The notes below the pieces were generated by a model. It was not told the origin of the DNA. It did not search any database and was given only the letters and a program-made list of their open reading frames with translations. Shown here one piece after another: positions 59,750 to 64,000 of a stretch of 64,000 bases of DNA. Source of the DNA: Spirodela intermedia (lineage: Eukaryota > Streptophyta > Magnoliopsida > Alismatales > Araceae); NCBI GenBank assembly GCA_902729315.2, contig LR746281.1, positions 1,121,001-1,185,000 of the forward strand, given 5' to 3'. Each line of letters starts with the position of its first letter. Position 1 is the stretch's first letter. A program made the translations under genes and the position numbers.

Positions 59750-62700
59750 TCAGACCAGGGGCGAGCGGCCGGAGGAGGCGGCCTTCGCGAAGGAGAAGTC
59801 CTTGGTGGGGTTTCGCCGGTCTTCGGTTACCTCCAGGCGCTGCTCCGCCGGCGCGACGGAGTCCGTGTGGCGGGGCGAGAAGAGCGGCGCCTCGGGCTCG
59901 TTGTCCGTGAGCTCGTTGTCGGAGTAGTACCGCCGAGGAAGGGTGGTCATGGCCGTCACGTGGCCTGTGGTCATGAACCTCTGCATTGGCCGCGCAGGAG
60001 AGGCGCTAGGGCTCCCGCTGCGGCTCTCTGTGGGAGTCCGGAAAGGGGAGTGAGTCGACGACTTGCCGCCTCCGCGCCTCTTCCTCGCCAGTTTCTGCCA
60101 GTTCGTGATGGCCTTGGCGGCCTGCTCGTCGAAGACGGTTCTCTTCATACGCGATCCCATCTGAGATGGGAACACAAGTCCAGATCACCCTGGTCAGCCT
60201 CCCATTCATGCCTGGTTTTCCTTTCAAAATCTCCTAATGCATAAGACTACATCCCTTCTCTCCTATAACAGCCGGACGACAAGTAGCAGTCAGTGGAGGA
60301 GGATACCTGAGAGACGAGAGCATAGAGTGGAAGTGTGACGTAGCTGCACAGAATTTGGACCGATACCCTGCAGAGAACCCCGGGGACCATGATGAGAAAG
60401 CCCCACCAAGCATGCGTGTATGCTAGCAGTAATAGAAGGAAATTGTTCTAACTTTTTTGTTTCTGTATTATTCTTTTGTCTGTTAGGAGTGAGACATCAG
60501 AGAAATCCAATGCCTTGTAAATCTCAAGCTTCTGTGTTTCCTAGATGCTTTGAATGTTTGTTCAATGACATTGTGAAGAAGATGGAGTGTCATCATCAAG
60601 TATGCCTTACCCGATAGCAACTCTTGCTATGACCAACCCGAAGCTTTCATGAAAGCATGAATTCAGCCCAAATGCATACTGCAGGTCCGAAGAAGATGAA
60701 TGGAAACATCAGATCCACGAAAATAGAATACGGATAGCCCAGAATAGTACCCAACTGCAGGGATAAGGAAATATGTGTTCTTACCCAAATCCACAGAAAG
60801 TAGATCAACTGGAATGCATTCTGCAACAAAGATCAATGACATCAGATTGTCAGACAAGTTCATGGTCATCGTAATGGTGGGGATGTAGCTGATTAGTTCC
60901 TTTGAAATGGTGATTTTATTTCTATTATATAGTGTTCAACAGTTTTCATTACTTTAGATCACAAGAAAGGGAGGAAGAGCCCACAATTACCTGAAAAAGC
61001 GTGAAATGGATGAGAAATAGGACGAGACCAGGTTTGCCGAACCAGAAGTGGTGATCGGAGAGCTGAACCACAGGAATCCCTTGAACCACCACGTGTCTCT
61101 CTTTGATCTCGAGGGCCATCCAGGTGATGATAGCCTGCAGCTTTGTCCCAACTACCAAGATTATCTGCTCAAGGTCACAGATAAATCAGATGAGCTTGGA
61201 CCCCAACAGTTGGAAGGACAGATGAACAGATACGATTACAGTCCCAGAGATCTCCCACCACTGGGGGGACCAGAGAAATCCAGAACAGGGTATGCCATCC
61301 TGGAAGGAAAGGAAAGCTCACAGTCAGGCCGGGATGATAATTTCACCAGAATACAAGGAAGGATTGCCGTAATTAGAATCTTTCTTGGTAGTAGCTCACC
61401 ATGGACGTTGATGAGCAGGAAGATCACGGCAGAAGCCCACAGGATTGGACTGCATGGATGCGAAAAGAACAGGTTAGAACGAAATGGGCAGAGTAGAACA
61501 GCTGTGAAGAGAAAATGAAGTCAAAGCTATGGTGAAACAGAGATGACGAAGTGATGTTACAGCGTATGTACAGGATTACGAAGATTATATACAGATTAGT
61601 ATCACTTATATGGAATTATCAGCCCCATCGGCAGCCCTGGTTAAAAACTTTCTTGCTCCAGAAAGGCGCAGTAAATACCATCCATTTCAGGAAACTGGGC
61701 TGTGACCATCAACGTTCGAAGAGGAGGAAGGTAGCATGGCCATCATTTACCTAATGCCGACAATTACTACGAAATCGTCCTCCAGAGACCGTTTGATGTA
61801 CTTCTGAAAGTCAAACCTAGTGCCTGGGGTCAAGTGGGTCTGCAAGGGCAGTGAGGCAAGAACCAGTCACAAGGGAGGGGGGGTAAAAAACATGGAGCTG
61901 TTTATGGATCACACTGTTGAAGGAACTCACGGAGATGAAGCCGTGGCGCATGGTGAGGTAATCCGCCTTGCGAACAGACCAAAAGAACTGTCGGAAGAAG
62001 CTCACCTGAAGAGGGATGCAAATGAGACAGCCGCCACAGAACAGAACACATCGACATTGACCCTCCAGAAACAAAGAATGAGGAACAGGTAGAAGATTTG
62101 ATCTTGCTGAACTAAATCTTTTCACTGCAGAAGTCTCGTGCTTGGAATCAATGGGCCTGGAAAGCCCAGACCTGGCCTTGGCAGCCTTGGCAGCCCGGGC
62201 CTAACCCCAGAACCCATTAACCCGGAGCTTTGTCTCTGGCCCCTGGCCAGGTTCGGGCCACCTAAATGATGTCACGTATTAGGCCGGGCCAGCCCTTTGG
62301 CACCCAGAATATGGGACTAAACCGGCTTTGGCAGCTCTTCTCCACCATTGATCAGATAATGAAAAACCGGCACACTGAGTTCATGAAGGAAAGAAGAACA
62401 AGAGATCCTCACAATGTAGAGCAAGAAAGGAATCCGGTCCCAGAAGCTCGTGTGCTGCCTCACAAAGGACGTCTCATGGGCGAATCTGAATCTTGAAGGG
62501 TCTGCAAGATGACCGGGCCATTGTTCCATCAATGAGATAGTAAAACAGGGCAATCAGGACTTCGCCAAATTCCAGGAGCCTACCATTTGAGAACTCATAG
62601 TCGAGCGATGAGGTCTCCCTTTCCCACTCCTTCCACCTGCGAATCTACAAAACGAACATGAGAATATTTAGCATTGTTTCCGGGTGTGGAAGCCATGGAT

Positions 62701-63612
62701 TCCTGGAAATATTTTATGGTGGGGCAGCTGAGAGTATCTGACCTTTGCCCTCCCGAGAGCCATGGTCGCGGCGGTGTAGAGCAGATGGAAGATTGCCAGA
62801 AAGAATATGAAGATGTGCAGCTGGTGGATGGCATATGCGGACATAAAGGCCACCTTACCCTGTTGAAGAAAGTAGTGAATCAATAAACCCTCGGACCTGC
62901 GCCACATCTAAACTCGAGGAGAAGGAGATCAACCAAGCTCTCGCGTCTCCCACTTTGATGGGCACAGAGAGATAGAGAGTAATTTTTGGTCTTATTAATG
63001 AAACAGTCAGCCTGTGTCTTTATTGATCTTCTTTAGATGACCAACTGGAGAAATGCAAGATGCCAAGGCTGCTGGGCAAGGAAACAGCCCTCGTCATTTG
63101 CTGAGCTTTCAGGGGTTGAAATCCAAAAAAAAAACCTTTTCTGGATGCTTAAACTGACTAGGAGACACTGCCCGTCAACACCTTTCCTCCCAACTACCCA
63201 TAATCTCAAAAAAGAGTATATATATTTATTTTTATTTATTTATTTTATTTTTAGGTGAGCAGTGGAAGCACCTATAGAGGTGACCGTGGACTAAATTAGA
63301 TCAGCTGCCTCTTGAGTTGACTATAATGCGAGGAACTAACTCCCCATTAAATCATGAAATGACCCCCAAAGAGGGTGGCTCCACATACCTCTGAACATGC
63401 AGAGTCACTTGCCCCAGCCAACATCCTCCTCTTGGACTCCATGCCGACCGCGAGATCCCACAAGAGCCTTCGGCCTCCTTTTTTGCCTGGCTTCTCTTCC
63501 CTGAGGGGGCAGGGCAGCATTGTGTTCCCAGCACTTAATGGTACGCAGATTTTATCCGCATAGTCCCCCACAAACGTCAGCAACAAGGAGATGAACCCGA
63601 GAATCATCAACT
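59750..63612 (-). CDS. MLO: MLO family seven-transmembrane protein (5' partial)
   Basis: Twelve exons, minus strand: 63389-63612, 62743-62859, 62584-62644, 62413-62501, 61931-62005, 61751-61839, 61400-61449, 61259-61299, 60991-61164, 60708-60820, 60307-60367, 59750-60160. All junctions are GT-AG and every phase agrees, giving 501 residues; exon 1 (start and first membrane helix) lies beyond 64000. Landmarks are [15 protein letters not shown] and MLPC cysteines (residues 23 and 35), [68 protein letters not shown] and [18 protein letters not shown]. The calmodulin-binding helix has its Trp near 386, and a DFSF motif stands near 486. MLO proteins are plasma-membrane or ER proteins linked to calcium signalling, powdery mildew susceptibility, pollen and root responses. 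Odd: the extracellular stretch coded by 60708-60784 lacks the usual cysteine. The clade was not assigned. Confidence 0.94.
60081..60160 (-). other. Calmodulin-binding region of MLO
   Basis: The last exon begins [20 protein letters not shown] followed by WQKLARKRR. This is the basic amphipathic helix with the conserved tryptophan that binds calmodulin in MLO proteins, directly after the seventh membrane segment. The rest of the exon is a serine-, proline- and acid-rich cytoplasmic tail. Confidence 0.85.
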
Positions 63613-64000
63613 CTGCAAGAGGAGGAAGCTTCGTGAGTCACATGTTCCCTTCATTTATTCCATATTTATTCATTTCACTTGTTTTTATTTGTTTCAATCT
63701 CGGGCCATTCTTGACGCAGAGCCAAGGTCCCTGGATCAATCATCACAAATCTCAAGAACAAGAAAAAAGAGTAGCTTGAGGCCAGTCTACTGCTTGTTGT
63801 TACCCATCATCCGTATGCCCACAGGCTCTGATTTCGTTCCCTCCTCCGCAGATGTCTAATTACGTCAAGAACTAGGGTTATCCCTATGTAACTTCAGGGT
63901 TTTCTTTCTTCTTTTTTTCTTTTTTCTTTTTTTGTTCTAATTTCCTCTGATGTGGGATTGTTCCAAACACGGAAGAACATAAAAGGGAAGCCATCGAAGT
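63613..64000 (-). other. First visible MLO intron
   Basis: A clear acceptor (TTGCAG) precedes the first exon seen. No stretch up to 64000 resembles the first MLO exon, so the intron continues past the window edge. A T-rich run lies at about 63,900-63,935. Confidence 0.65.

Noticed and set aside
59723-60244. 173-codon plus-strand frame
   Set aside because: It is antisense to the last MLO exon and reflects its GC-rich, biased codons.
61048-61518. 156-codon plus-strand frame
   Set aside because: It covers MLO exons and introns in reverse and has no domain of its own.
1-64000. CRISPR array, operons, phage or bacterial genes
   Set aside because: The repeats are long dispersed LTRs, not short regularly spaced ones, and the genes are eukaryotic with introns.

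Overview
This window is nuclear DNA from a flowering plant. It has a split MLO gene with twelve recognisable exons, a STIG1-type secreted cysteine-rich protein gene, and several layers of plant LTR retrotransposons. Nothing bacterial, viral or organellar was seen. The exact lineage (monocot or dicot) cannot be settled from the sequence alone. Roughly four fifths of the window is repeats.

Layout. 1-6813: an older repeat (called family S here) followed by nested LTRs of one abundant family (called the A-LTR family: 1.6-1.9 kb, TG...CA ends, GC-rich core between AT-rich flanks). 6814-15385: a gene island with a STIG1-like gene on the minus strand (8109-8552), a decayed tandem copy of it (12046-12396), and three copies of an unidentified 0.3-0.5 kb segment (called X), the last one inverted. 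15386-34210: a stack of retrotransposons. A minus-strand Athila-like element (15862-32479) is split by a complete plus-strand element (16537-25117, target duplication AGGAG), whose own 3' LTR carries a solo LTR (22704-24306, duplication CTCCT). Family S lies on both sides. 34211-48249: a third element with a different gag, and at least six further A-LTRs inserted into it and into each other. 48250-51273: AT-rich sequence with no recognisable gene. 51274-54523: a solo LTR containing another solo LTR of opposite orientation, both with perfect target duplications. 54524-59668: a decayed Ty3/gypsy chromovirus-type element (RNase H, integrase, chromodomain-like tail, 3' LTR), interrupted by another A-LTR. 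59750-63612: the MLO gene on the minus strand, whose first exon lies beyond the right edge.

Host genes. The MLO gene reads as intact over the 12 exons seen, with splice phases that agree throughout. It encodes a seven-transmembrane calmodulin-binding protein. The STIG1-like gene has an intact reading frame and a TATA box; its downstream copy has lost its start codon, frame and 3' end.

Main point of interest. Each well-preserved A-LTR carries, on the strand opposite to gag, a perfect plant snRNA-type upstream sequence element (GTCCCACATCG). A TATA box follows at a fixed 24-25 bp, then a strongly conserved hairpin-forming block, then T-runs. This is the layout of a U6-type RNA polymerase III gene of about 200 nt. 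Family S has a diverged version of the same module. A second point is that two independent insertions hit exactly the same 5-bp site inside this LTR, and a third lies 12 bp away.
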